Source: JAFASC01 sp034669525 (GTDB taxonomy: Bacteria; Pseudomonadota; Alphaproteobacteria; Rhizobiales; Beijerinckiaceae). From it: a stretch of DNA of 28,682 nucleotides. The stretch's first letter is position 1. Each line of letters opens with the position of its first letter. Location of the stretch: assembly GCA_034669525.1 (NCBI GenBank), contig JAXDNH010000209.1:1-28682 (forward strand), in the 5' to 3' direction. Below, in pieces: positions 21,561 through 28,682 of the stretch. Both the position numbers and the translations under genes were made by a program. Under the pieces are notes generated by a model. That model worked only from the letters and a program-made list of their open reading frames with translations, did no database searches and was not told the origin of the DNA.

Positions 21561-22129
21561 AGCTGCTCGACCTCCGGACCGTCGAGACCTGGCATGTCGG
21601 GCTTCACTTTGTAGCCGATCTTCGTCTGCAGGTAGGCCAGGTGGCGATAACCCTCGGGGAACTGGGCCAACAGGCTCTGATCCAATTGGAGCCGTGCGCC
21701 GGGATCGAGCGGATCGAGCCGGTCCTTCTCATAGATCGGCTGCCGCAGGACCATTCCCCAATGGCCGCTGCGCTTCTCGAGGAAATCGTAGAACCGGCCG
21801 GTGCAGACCACATCGCAAGGCACCCCTTCGACCGGCGCGCGCTGCGAGATGGTCATCTTGGTCTGTGCGATCGCCCGCGCGCCTGCGACATCGATCGACA
21901 TGCCGCCGAGGAAATGGAGGATCCGAACGCCGCGTTCATGGCCCTCGCGGCTGACCTGGATGAACTCGTCCGCCGTGCCCTGGAACCAGGTCGCCATCAT
22001 CCGCCCATCCTCGTGCCAGACGGTGCGGAAGGGGTCCCACATCAGGCCGTCGCGCCAGACGGCCCAGTTCTCGATGAGGTCGCGGATGATCAGGCGGTCC
22101 GGATCGAGTCCGGACTGGCCCTCAGGCAT
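21512..22129 (-). CDS. SnoaL/NTF2-like domain protein
   Basis: A 205-residue cytoplasmic protein. Residues about 10-140 resemble the SnoaL-like NTF2 fold: DRLIIRDLIENWAVWRD at the start, MWDPFRTVWHEDGRMMATWFQG, a core with ILHFLGGMSIDV and ARAIAQTKMTISQRA, and CDVVCTGRFYDFLEKRSGHW. The fold is used by polyketide cyclases, dehydratases and ring-hydroxylating dioxygenase beta subunits, so the reaction cannot be stated. The C-terminal part (GYRHLAYLQTKIGY and MPGLDGPEVEQLYKDGAAWLAG) is conserved-looking. Start ATG 22129 overlaps the algH stop by eight bases, giving coupled translation. The end overlaps tetR from the other strand. Confidence 0.8.
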   Translation of the reverse strand: MPEGQSGLDPDRLIIRDLIENWAVWRDGLMWDPFRTVWHEDGRMMATWFQGTADEFIQVSREGHERGVRILHFLGGMSIDVAGARAIAQTKMTISQRAPVEGVPCDVVCTGRFYDFLEKRSGHWGMVLRQPIYEKDRLDPLDPGARLQLDQSLLAQFPEGYRHLAYLQTKIGYKVKPDMPGLDGPEVEQLYKDGAAWLAGEPLCR

Positions 22130-22730
22130 GGCCGGCCGCGGCCGAGAGGTAGCCGGGATCGATGCCGATCCGCCGCATGGCCTTCTCGTATTTCAGCTCG
22201 ACTGGTGTATCGAAGACGAGGGCCGGATCGGCGGGGCAATTCAGCCACCCGTTATGCTGGATTTCGGCTTCGAGCTGACCGGCTGCCCAGCCGGCATAGC
22301 CGAGCGCGAGAATGGCGCGGTCAGGCCCCGCCCCTTTGGCGATAGCGCGCAGGATGTCGACGGTGGCGGTCAGCGACACACCGTCGTCGATCGGCAGCGT
22401 GGAATTATCGATGAAGTAATCGGCCGAGTGCAGGACAAACCCCCTGCCCGTCTCGACGGGGCCGCCCTTCAGCACCCGGACCGCCTCTGCCCGTTTCGGC
22501 AGGCGGATCGACTCCTCCGGCGCGATCACCTCAAGCTGGACGAGAAGCTCGGGGAAGCTCACCTTGGAGGCGGGCTGATTGACGATGATCCCCATCGCGC
22601 CGTCCTCGGAATGGGCGCAGAGATAGATCACGGCGCGCGCAAAGCGGCTGTCGCCCATGCCGGGCATGGCGACGAGCATCTGCCCGTCGAGAAAGCTCGC
22701 ATTGCGCCGTGATGCCTCGAAGGGTCTCAT
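22122..22730 (-). CDS. YqgE/AlgH family protein
   Basis: A 202-residue member of the UPF0301/YqgE/AlgH family. Typical blocks are present: FLDGQMLVAMPGMGDSRFARAVIYLCAHSEDGAMGIIVNQP, given here as residues about 13-53, then VLKGGPVETGRGFVLHS, and LALGYAGWAAGQLEAEIQHNGWL. The family is near-universal in proteobacteria, but its biochemical role is not settled; AlgH was first linked to alginate regulation in Pseudomonas. ATG 22730 has GGTGGG upstream; GTG 22739 would add three residues. The stop overlaps the start of the SnoaL-like gene. It is divergent from the DsbD-N-like gene. Confidence 0.93.
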   Translation of the reverse strand: MRPFEASRRNASFLDGQMLVAMPGMGDSRFARAVIYLCAHSEDGAMGIIVNQPASKVSFPELLVQLEVIAPEESIRLPKRAEAVRVLKGGPVETGRGFVLHSADYFIDNSTLPIDDGVSLTATVDILRAIAKGAGPDRAILALGYAGWAAGQLEAEIQHNGWLNCPADPALVFDTPVELKYEKAMRRIGIDPGYLSAAAGHA

Positions 22731-22844
22731 TGAGCCCACCGTATGTCTCGCCTCAACGCCTCACAAGGCGCCTAACGGGATTGTGAGAGCAAACAACCAC
22801 GCAAGACGCTAGCTGAGCAACCCGTGACAGAATACGAATGTTCC

Positions 22845-23663
22845 ATGGCGATATCATTGACCCGCATGCAGGTTTTGTTCCTTGCGATGATGGTTACGGG
22901 CGCCGCGCCCGCACGGGCGCAGGACAGCGCTTCGGCCTGGTCGAGCGCCCCGAAATCAGCCGCGCGGCTCATTGCCGCGCCAGCTGAAGGGGTCAGCTAT
23001 CGGGCCGGCATCGAGATCAAGCTCGCGCCGGAGACGATCACCTATTGGCGTTCGCCGGGCGAATCCGGTGTGCCGCCGGTCTTCGATTTCTCCCATTCGT
23101 CGAACCTGCGCAGCGTTGACATCAGCTTTCCCGCACCGACGCGCATCAATGAAGCCGGCAGCGAGGTCTTCGGTTACGAACGCGGAATCGTGCTTCCCGT
23201 TCGCATCACGCCGCAGGAACGCGGCAAGCCCGTCGATCTGGTGCTCGAACTCGACTACGCCGCCTGCGAAAAAATTTGCCTGCCGGTGCATGCGAGGTTG
23301 CAGCTAACTTTGCCTGCAAGGGATGCGAGTGAAACGCCGGCGATTGCCGCGGCCGAAGCAAGGGTGCCGCGACAACTCTCCGCCGAGGAGACCGCAAGCG
23401 ACGTCGCGATCACGTCTGTCGCTCGAAGCGAAAAGCCTACCTGGCGGTTGGCCTGGCGGGGCCCGCCAGCGGGGGACCTTTTTGCTGAGGCGCCCGATTT
23501 GTTCTTCATCGAAACGAAGCGCTCCGGCGATGACTTTCTCATTACCATCGCCGAACACCCGAAAGATGCGTCTCTCGCTGACATACCGGTCCGCTTCACG
23601 TTGACTGGTCCGCAGCCGATCGAGTTCGTCCTGCATCTCGACGCAAGCGGCGCTAAGCCATAG
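22845..23663 (+). CDS. Secreted DsbD N-terminal-domain-like protein (thiol-disulfide domain alone)
   Basis: A 272-residue exported protein. The signal peptide runs from MAISLTRMQVLFLAMMV to about ARAQD. The following domain resembles the periplasmic N-terminal domain of the thiol:disulfide interchange protein DsbD: YRAGIEIKLAPETITYWRSPGESG, then FGYERGIVLPVRI and LDYAACEKICLPVHARL with a CX3C cysteine pair near residues 141 and 145. The membrane and thioredoxin domains of DsbD are absent; similar free-standing proteins occur in Hyphomicrobiales. Which partner reduces it is unknown. The start is uncertain: ATG 22845 gives a normal signal peptide, GTG 22824 adds seven residues. A peroxiredoxin gene follows after 42 bases, giving a redox-themed pair. 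Confidence 0.85.
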   Translation: MAISLTRMQVLFLAMMVTGAAPARAQDSASAWSSAPKSAARLIAAPAEGVSYRAGIEIKLAPETITYWRSPGESGVPPVFDFSHSSNLRSVDISFPAPTRINEAGSEVFGYERGIVLPVRITPQERGKPVDLVLELDYAACEKICLPVHARLQLTLPARDASETPAIAAAEARVPRQLSAEETASDVAITSVARSEKPTWRLAWRGPPAGDLFAEAPDLFFIETKRSGDDFLITIAEHPKDASLADIPVRFTLTGPQPIEFVLHLDASGAKP

Positions 23664-23705
23664 ATTGCCGCGCGAACGCGCAGTCACGCGCCCTCGGAGT
23701 GCAAG

Positions 23706-24191
23706 ATGACGATCAAAGTTGGCGACCGGCTTCCAGATGCGACATTCACGGCAATGACCTCGGATGGTCCGCAAACGCGAACGACCGACGACTTCTTCAA
23801 AGGCCGCCGCGTCGTTCTCATCGGCGTTCCCGGCGCGTTCACGCCAACCTGCCATCGCAACCACCTGCCGGGCTTCGTCAGCAAAGCCGACGAGATCCTC
23901 GGCAAAGGCATCGACGAGATCGCCGTCACCGGCGTGAATGACGTGTTTGTGATGGACGCCTGGGCAAAACAGAGTGGCGCCGAAGGTAAGGTCACCTTTC
24001 TCGCCGACGGCAGCGCAAATTTCGTGAAGGCAATCGGGCTGTCGCTCGACATGAGCCAGCGCGGCCTAGGTACACGTTCGCAGCGTTATTCGATGCTGGT
24101 TGATGATGGCGTCGTGCGCAAACTCCACGTCGAAGAAGCACCCGGGAAAGCCGAAGTCTCCGGCGCCGACGCACTGCTGAAGGTTCTGTAA
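23706..24191 (+). CDS. Peroxiredoxin, Prx5 type, single cysteine
   Basis: Thiol peroxidase of 161 residues in the Prx5 group, reducing hydrogen peroxide and organic peroxides. The peroxidatic motif PGAFTPTCHRNHLPGF holds Cys49, and the supporting arginine lies in GTRSQRYSML. This is the only cysteine in the protein, so there is no internal resolving cysteine and recycling must use glutathione/glutaredoxin or another thiol. No signal peptide is present; it is cytoplasmic. ATG 23706 has GGAG six bases upstream. The stop is 4 bases from that of rnhA on the other strand. The peroxiredoxin-rnhA-thrB-ispH arrangement is, as I recall, common in Hyphomicrobiales. Confidence 0.95.
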   Translation: MTIKVGDRLPDATFTAMTSDGPQTRTTDDFFKGRRVVLIGVPGAFTPTCHRNHLPGFVSKADEILGKGIDEIAVTGVNDVFVMDAWAKQSGAEGKVTFLADGSANFVKAIGLSLDMSQRGLGTRSQRYSMLVDDGVVRKLHVEEAPGKAEVSGADALLKVL

Positions 24192-24195
24192 GGAG

Positions 24196-24675
24196 TCAGC
24201 CGGAGCTGACGTCCTGCAGAGGACCCCGCCTTCCTGGTTTCAGAAACGGCCGCATGGCCAATCGCGCAAGCTCGTCGGCGCGCTCGTTGCGTCGGTCGCC
24301 GGCGTGCCCGCGCACCCATTTCCAATGAATGTCGTGTTTCTCGGCGGCGGCTTCGAGACGCTGCCACAGATCGACGTTCTTTACCGGCGTCTTTGCGGCG
24401 GTCACCCAATTGCGCTTCTTCCAGCCGACAAGCCATTTTGAAATGCCTTCGCGCAAATATTGCGAATCGGTATGCAGATTGACGCTGCAGGGTCGCTTTA
24501 AAGCTTCAAGCCCGGCAATCGCGGCGGTGAGTTCCATGCGATTGTTTGTCGTCAACGGTTCGCCGCCCGAGAGTTCCTTCTCGCGATCGCCGAAGACGAG
24601 GATTGCGCCCCAGCCACCCGGTCCGGGATTGCCGGAACAGGCGCCATCCGTCCAAATCTCGACGTGCTCGCTCAT
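24196..24675 (-). CDS. rnhA: Ribonuclease HI
   Basis: Cleaves the RNA strand of RNA:DNA hybrids in the cytoplasm. The 159-residue product has the complete catalytic set: Asp10 (WTDGACSGNPGPGGWG), Glu48 (NNRMELTAAI), Asp70 (LHTDSQYLREGI), His124 (VRGHAGDRRN) and Asp134 (ERADELA). The basic protrusion WLVGWKKRNWVTAAKTPVKN is present, as in E. coli RNase HI. The frame is open further upstream, but ATG 24675 is the true start by homology and overlaps the thrB stop as ATGA, so translation is coupled to thrB. Confidence 0.97.
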   Translation of the reverse strand: MSEHVEIWTDGACSGNPGPGGWGAILVFGDREKELSGGEPLTTNNRMELTAAIAGLEALKRPCSVNLHTDSQYLREGISKWLVGWKKRNWVTAAKTPVKNVDLWQRLEAAAEKHDIHWKWVRGHAGDRRNERADELARLAMRPFLKPGRRGPLQDVSSG

Positions 24676-25637
24676 GCCGCGAGCCCGAATTCGCGCGCAC
24701 TCGCGACCTTCTGGTGGAAGCGCAGTTTGCGCAAATATTCGATCGGATCTTTTGGCTTGACGAGCGCGCCGGGCGGCACGTTCAGCCAATCGACAAGCCG
24801 CGTCAGCAGAAAGCGCAATGCCGATCCGCGCGCGAGGATCGGCAGCGCGTCGCGCTCGCGCGGCTCGAGTGGCCGCACCCGCTCGTAGCCGGCGAGCAGC
24901 GCCATGCCTTTTGTCATATTGAACGACGCGTCGGCCTCGAAGCACCACGCGTTGAGACAAATCGCCACCTCATAAGCAAAGGCATCGTTGCAGGCGAAAT
25001 AAAAATCGATGATGCCGGAGCAGACGCCATCCAAAAAGAAAACGTTGTCGGGGAAAAGATCGGCATGGATCACGCCGCTCGGTAAGCCGCCCGGAAAATG
25101 CCGCTCCTGAAAATTCACTTCTTTTTCGAGAATGGCGCGTAGGCCCGGCACGACTTGATCGGCGCGCGATGCAGCTGCATCATAGAGCGGCCGCCACCCA
25201 TCGAGCGACAGCGCGTTAGGTCTGCGCAGCGGAAAGTCTGCGCCGGCGTAATGCAGCTTCGCGGCCATCTCGCCCACCTGCGTGCATTGCGCGGCGTCAG
25301 GCCGACGCGGCGACATGCCTTCGAGAAAGGTGACGATCACGGCAGGGCGGTCGGCAAGCCGGCCAAGCATTTCGCCACTGCGCGCCTTTACCGGCTGCGG
25401 ACAAGTAATGCCGCGCTCACACAAATGCAGCATGAGTCGAAGGAAGAACGGCAGGTCCCGCTCGTGCACACGCTTTTCGTACAAAGTGAGAATGTAATTG
25501 CCGCTCTGCGTGTGCAGGAGGTAGTTCGAATTCTCGACGCCCTCGGCGATGCCCTTGAACGACAGCACATGCCCAAGATCGTAGGTCGCAAGAAATGCGA
25601 CGAGTTCCTCGTCGGAAACTTCGGTGTAGACAGCCAT
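24672..25637 (-). CDS. thrB: Homoserine kinase, aminoglycoside-phosphotransferase fold
   Basis: Phosphorylates homoserine to O-phosphohomoserine for threonine synthesis. This is the protein-kinase-like type used by many alphaproteobacteria, unlike the GHMP-fold ThrB of E. coli. The 321-residue length is normal. Visible marks are the opening MAVYTEVSDEEL, the ATP-site segment GIAEGVENSNYLL, catalytic-loop GVIHADLFPDNVFF, metal-binding IIDFYFACNDAFAYEVA and the C-terminal RFLLTRLVDWLN. ATG 25637 is chosen by homology; the ribosome site is weak and the frame is open upstream. It is divergent from the EamA transporter. The leader holds a small inverted repeat, CCTCG-TAA-CGAGG, at 25665-25677, of unknown relevance. 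Confidence 0.95.
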   Translation of the reverse strand: MAVYTEVSDEELVAFLATYDLGHVLSFKGIAEGVENSNYLLHTQSGNYILTLYEKRVHERDLPFFLRLMLHLCERGITCPQPVKARSGEMLGRLADRPAVIVTFLEGMSPRRPDAAQCTQVGEMAAKLHYAGADFPLRRPNALSLDGWRPLYDAAASRADQVVPGLRAILEKEVNFQERHFPGGLPSGVIHADLFPDNVFFLDGVCSGIIDFYFACNDAFAYEVAICLNAWCFEADASFNMTKGMALLAGYERVRPLEPRERDALPILARGSALRFLLTRLVDWLNVPPGALVKPKDPIEYLRKLRFHQKVASAREFGLAA

Positions 25638-25799
25638 CGAATTGCTTAGGGAGTAGCGAGCTCTCCTCGTAACGAGGGGCGCATGCGCCGTCAATGCGGG
25701 GTTGACTGGACGGTCTGGACCATGCACCCCGATGCCCAACAACGCGTCGCCTCTCTCGCATGAAGCTGCGCGTCGCGAGATGCCCGGTCCGGTATAGCG

Positions 25800-26699
25800 A
25801 TGATTCCTTCCTGGCTCTGGGCCGCCTTCACGATCACCGCCGCCGGCGCCCAGACGCTGCGCAACGCGATGCAGCGCGAGCTCATCGCCAGTCTGGGTAC
25901 CGGCGGCGCGACCTATGTGCGCTTTCTTTTCGGCTTGCCCTTTGCGCTGTCGTTTCTCGCCATCGTCGCGATCGGCACGCGCGAGATGCCGCCGCTGCCG
26001 GGCACACGTGCGCTGGCCTTCACTCTGACCGCGGCGGTGTCGCAGATTTTCGCGACCGGATTGATGCTGGCGGCCATGCGCGAGCGCGCCTTTGTCGTCG
26101 CGATTGCTTATACGAAAACCGAGCCGGTCCTCGTTGCGCTGTTTGGGCTGATCGTTCTCGGCGACAGGTTGAGCGCTGCGAGCGCGCTCGCCATTCTCGT
26201 CGCTACATCAGGCGTGATGCTCATGTCATGGCCGAGCGGACGCATGGAGGAAAGCGCATATTCCTGGCGCCCTGCCGGCTATGGCCTCGTGTCTGCGGCG
26301 GCTTTCGCGTTGTCGGCGGTCGGTTATCGCGCCGCGATCCTGGCGCTCGAACTGACAAACTTCATTGTTGCGGCATCGACCATCCTTGCCTGCGGTCTTG
26401 CCATCCAGACGGCGCTGATCCTCATCTACCTCACCTCGTTCGATCGCAAGCTCCTCATCGCGATCGGGCGTCTCTGGCGCGCGTCGATGACGGCCGGCTT
26501 CATGGGTGCGCTCGCCTCGCAATTCTGGTATCTGGCCTTCGCCGTCGATACCGCTGCGCGCGTGCGCACGCTCGCGCTCATCGAAATGATCTTCGCGCAG
26601 ATCGCGACGCGCCGCCTGTTCCGTCAGGAGACAAGCAGGCGCGAACTCGCCGGCATGGCAATGATCATCGCCGGCGTCGTTCTCCTGCTGTGGGGTTGA
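25800..26699 (+). CDS. EamA/DMT-family transporter
   Basis: A 299-residue inner-membrane protein with about ten hydrophobic segments in two EamA repeats. Typical features are the first-half end FVVAIAYTKTEPVLVALFGLIVLGDRLS and the second-half end IEMIFAQIATRRLFRQE followed by GMAMIIAGVVLLLWG, split by a short polar linker near WPSGRMEESAYSW. DMT transporters export or import amino acids, nucleotides and other metabolites; substrate is not predictable. ATG 25800 has only a weak ribosome site. The stop lies eight bases from that of ispH. Confidence 0.92.
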   Translation: MIPSWLWAAFTITAAGAQTLRNAMQRELIASLGTGGATYVRFLFGLPFALSFLAIVAIGTREMPPLPGTRALAFTLTAAVSQIFATGLMLAAMRERAFVVAIAYTKTEPVLVALFGLIVLGDRLSAASALAILVATSGVMLMSWPSGRMEESAYSWRPAGYGLVSAAAFALSAVGYRAAILALELTNFIVAASTILACGLAIQTALILIYLTSFDRKLLIAIGRLWRASMTAGFMGALASQFWYLAFAVDTAARVRTLALIEMIFAQIATRRLFRQETSRRELAGMAMIIAGVVLLLWG

Positions 26700-26707
26700 G
26701 GGCTGCT

Positions 26708-27673
26708 TTACGCGGGCTGCGGCGCGCGTTCGCGCAATTCCTTTGGCAGCGGGAAGAACACGTTCTCGTCCGCCGTCGAGACCGTCTCGACCGAAATGTC
26801 GTAGCGCTCAGCAAAGGCGCCGAGCACCTCCTCCACGAGAATCTCGGGAGCCGACGCGCCGGCGGTCACACCAAGCGATCTGATATTGCTGAAAATCGAC
26901 CAGTCAATATCGGCCGCACGCGGCACGAGCTGCGAGCGCGCGCCATTGCGTTCCGCCACTTCCTTCAGGCGCTGCGAATTCGACGATTTCGGCGAGCCGA
27001 CGACGAGCACCGCGTCAACCTCGGGCGCGATTTTCTTCACCGCCTCCTGGCGATTCGTCGTCGCGTAGCAGATGTCTTCCTTGTGCGGCCCGGAAATACC
27101 GGGGAATTTCGCGATCAGCGCGTCGACAATCTCCTTCGTGTCGTCGATCGACAGCGTCGTCTGCGTCACGAAGGCGAGGTTCGTCGCGTCGCGCTGCGGC
27201 AGCCGCTCGACATCCTCGACGGTTTCGACGAGGACGATCGATCCCGCCGGCAATTGTCCGATCGTGCCGACGACTTCGGGATGGCCGGCATGGCCGACGA
27301 GAATGACGTCGCGCCCGCGCTTGCGATGGATCTCGGCCTCGCGGTGGACTTTCGTCACCAGCGGGCACGTCGCGTCGATCGCAAACAGATTGCGCCCTCT
27401 GGCCTCCGCCGGGACGGATTTGGCGACGCCATGCGCCGAGAAGATGACCGGACTGGTCGTGTCCGGCACTTCGGAGAGTTCCTCGACGAAGATTGCGCCC
27501 TTGGCCTTGAGGGAATCCACAACGTAGCGATTGTGCACGATCTCATGGCGCACATAGACCGGCGCGCCGAAGCGATCGAGCGCCTTCTCGACGACGTCGA
27601 TCGCGCGCACGACGCCGGCGCAGAATCCGCGCGGCGAACAGAGCAGAATGCGGAGCGGCGGTTTTTCGGTCAT
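26708..27673 (-). CDS. ispH: 4-hydroxy-3-methylbut-2-enyl diphosphate reductase
   Basis: Last step of the MEP isoprenoid pathway, making IPP and DMAPP from HMBPP with a 4Fe-4S cluster. The 321-residue product has the three cluster cysteines: Cys18 (PRGFCAGVVRA), Cys103 (DATCPLVTKVH) and Cys202 (DICYATTNRQ). Substrate histidines appear in HEIVHN, SAHGV and GHAGHPE, and the SSNSQRL segment is present. The frame extends upstream, but ATG 27673 (MTEKPPLRILLCSPRGF) is the family start. It is divergent from the DUF937-like gene across 172 bases. In Hyphomicrobiales it commonly neighbours thrB and rnhA; here an EamA transporter gene separates them. Confidence 0.97.
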   Translation of the reverse strand: MTEKPPLRILLCSPRGFCAGVVRAIDVVEKALDRFGAPVYVRHEIVHNRYVVDSLKAKGAIFVEELSEVPDTTSPVIFSAHGVAKSVPAEARGRNLFAIDATCPLVTKVHREAEIHRKRGRDVILVGHAGHPEVVGTIGQLPAGSIVLVETVEDVERLPQRDATNLAFVTQTTLSIDDTKEIVDALIAKFPGISGPHKEDICYATTNRQEAVKKIAPEVDAVLVVGSPKSSNSQRLKEVAERNGARSQLVPRAADIDWSIFSNIRSLGVTAGASAPEILVEEVLGAFAERYDISVETVSTADENVFFPLPKELRERAPQPA

Positions 27674-27845
27674 CGCTTTCGTCACGTCGGGCTTGTTGCG
27701 CGCACCCCTGACACTGTCAAGCGTTGCACCGCACAAGAGTAAAGGCCGAAGCCGCGGCCCTCCCCAAGTCCCGGGCTGTCTTCTATGGTTGGTCAGGCCT
27801 GGCTATCGGCCAAATGCCGGCTATCACGTAAGGGAGGGATGGAAT

Positions 27846-28523
27846 ATGGCGAACCTGCTGGACATTATCCAATCGGCGCAAGGAGGTAAGGCGGCAGAAA
27901 ACTTGGCCGCGCGGTTCGGCATCACCTCCGAACAGGCGAACGCGGCGATCCAGGCCTGGATGCCCGCCCTCTCGACAGGGCTTCAGCAGGCCCTCCAGAA
28001 TCCGAGCAGCCTCAGTAGCATCGCCGGGCAGTTGACCGCCGGGCTGCATCAGGCCTCCTTCCAGAGCGCTGACAGCGCCAATTCCGAAGCGGGAGTGTCG
28101 GGTGGTTCGGCCATTCTGACCCGAATTTTTGGCGATCCCAACGTGACCATGCAAATCGCGCAGCAGGCCTCCCGCGTCACAGCGCTGCGGCCAGAGCTCC
28201 TCGCGCGAATGGCGCCGGTGATCGCCACGATGGTCGCTGGCGGTCTCTTGAGTTCGTTGAAATCACAGGGGTTCAGCAACATTCTGGGCCAAGCCGCGGG
28301 TACGTCTCACGGTGGCGGAGCCCCAGCGTCCGGCGGGCTTGCAGGGCTCTTCAGCTCCTTTATGGGGCTCTTCGGAGCATTCACCGGGGGCAAACAGGCG
28401 AGCGGCGGCGCTTTGGGTGGACAGTCAGGTCTTGATGCGCTGAAGGGCATGCTCCAAGCCGGCACCCGCGCCGATCCGCAGCTTCAGGCCGGGATCAGCG
28501 ACATCCTCAGGCGCCCTGGGTAG
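27846..28523 (+). CDS. DUF937-like protein of unknown function
   Basis: Encodes 225 residues without a signal peptide. The N-terminal 60 residues (MANLLDIIQSAQGGKAAENL, then ARFGITSEQANAAIQAWMPAL) resemble the DUF937 helical repeat also known from YidB-like proteins. The middle has a second helical part (ILTRIFGDPNVTMQIAQQAS and ELLARMAPVIATMVAGGLLS). The last 80 residues are Gly/Ser/Ala-rich with hydrophobic stretches (GGLAGLFSSFMGLFGAFTGG). A strong ribosome site, AGGGAGGGA, precedes ATG 27846. Function is unknown. The stop lies six bases from that of the convergent Flp pilin gene. Confidence 0.8.
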   Translation: MANLLDIIQSAQGGKAAENLAARFGITSEQANAAIQAWMPALSTGLQQALQNPSSLSSIAGQLTAGLHQASFQSADSANSEAGVSGGSAILTRIFGDPNVTMQIAQQASRVTALRPELLARMAPVIATMVAGGLLSSLKSQGFSNILGQAAGTSHGGGAPASGGLAGLFSSFMGLFGAFTGGKQASGGALGGQSGLDALKGMLQAGTRADPQLQAGISDILRRPG

Positions 28524-28529
28524 GCTCGG

Positions 28530-28682
28530 TCAGTTTAGGTTGCCGGCGATTGGGCCGTACATGCTGCTGTTGATGTTGGTGCCGATCGCTCGGGCCCCGA
28601 CGACGATTGCGACCGACAGGAACGCGGCGATCAGGCAATACTCGATGGCTGTTGCGCCTCGTTGATCGGCTAGGAATTTCCA
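28530..28682 (-). CDS. Flp/Fap-type pilin, 3' part (5' end outside window)
   Basis: Translating the minus strand from the window edge gives 50 residues ending at TGA 28530-28532: FLADQRGATAIEYCLIAAFL, followed by SVAIVVGARAIGTNINSSMY and a short tail. The GATAIEY block followed by one hydrophobic helix is the Flp pilin signature, and the glutamate at +5 after the processing glycine is kept. Flp pilins are cut by a TadV/CpaA-type prepilin peptidase and assembled by the Tad system into adhesive pili. The residue after GATAIEY is cysteine rather than the common glycine. Probably only a few N-terminal residues are missing. The rest of a tad/cpa locus, if present, would lie beyond the window. Confidence 0.88.
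   Translation of the reverse strand, partial: WKFLADQRGATAIEYCLIAAFLSVAIVVGARAIGTNINSSMYGPIAGNLN

Noticed and set aside
25760..27742. 660-codon open frame on the plus strand
   Set aside because: Runs over the EamA gene and antisense to ispH, both with complete catalytic or family motifs; the product is Arg/His/Asp-rich with no recognisable domain, typical of GC-rich shadow frames.

Overview
The window looks like chromosomal DNA of a high-GC alphaproteobacterium, most likely from the order Hyphomicrobiales (Rhizobiales). The reasons are the ispH-thrB-rnhA-peroxiredoxin block, a rhizobial-type amino-acid ABC ATPase (AapP-like), the fused malic enzyme/phosphotransacetylase, a Flp-type pilin and GC-rich codon use. 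No rRNA, tRNA, CRISPR array, transposase or phage gene was seen. Genes are packed tightly and no gap exceeds 300 bases.

Layout. 1-3058 (+): 3' end of glycerol kinase, a pentanucleotide repeat array, then a ppx/gppA-type phosphatase overlapping rlmE. 3063-8249 (-): a copper-flavoured block. Read in its own direction it is tyrosinase, HEAT-repeat protein, HEAT/SCO-like fusion, then (probably from its own extended -10 promoter) a rhodanese and a Tat-exported multicopper-oxidase-like protein that has lost most copper ligands. 8390-11610: YciI-like protein (-), secreted CHRD protein (+), maeB (+). 11615-17442 (-): zinc-binding metallopeptidase, membrane-anchored coiled-coil protein, hybrid histidine kinase, a small unknown protein and a single-domain response regulator. 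17589-21560 (+): NitT/TauT-type binding protein, TauE/SafE permease, AapP-like ATPase, an unknown anchored protein and a TetR regulator behind a clear palindromic operator. 21512-22730 (-): SnoaL/NTF2-like protein and YqgE/AlgH. 22845-24191 (+): a stand-alone DsbD-N-type periplasmic protein and a 1-Cys Prx5-type peroxiredoxin. 24196-27673: rnhA and thrB (-), EamA transporter (+), ispH (-). 27846-28682: DUF937-like protein (+) and the 3' part of a Flp pilin gene (-).

The best candidate for something little described is the tyrosinase block. The type-3 copper enzyme has all six copper histidines and a separate N-terminal domain. It sits with two HEAT-repeat proteins, one ending in an SCO-like domain that keeps the copper histidine but spaces its cysteines CX5C instead of CX3C. 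None of the three has a visible export signal, so the inference is an intracellular copper-insertion or assembly set for the tyrosinase. Hand counts on sample lines show this block is lower in GC than its neighbours, which fits acquisition by transfer.

Other points of interest are the degenerate multicopper oxidase, the (AGCAC)6 array just upstream of a likely ppx promoter, an intercistronic hairpin ending exactly at the tauE/safE start codon, a three-half-site TetR operator, and convergent gene pairs separated by only 4 to 8 bases. All family assignments come from reading motifs by eye; no database search was possible.
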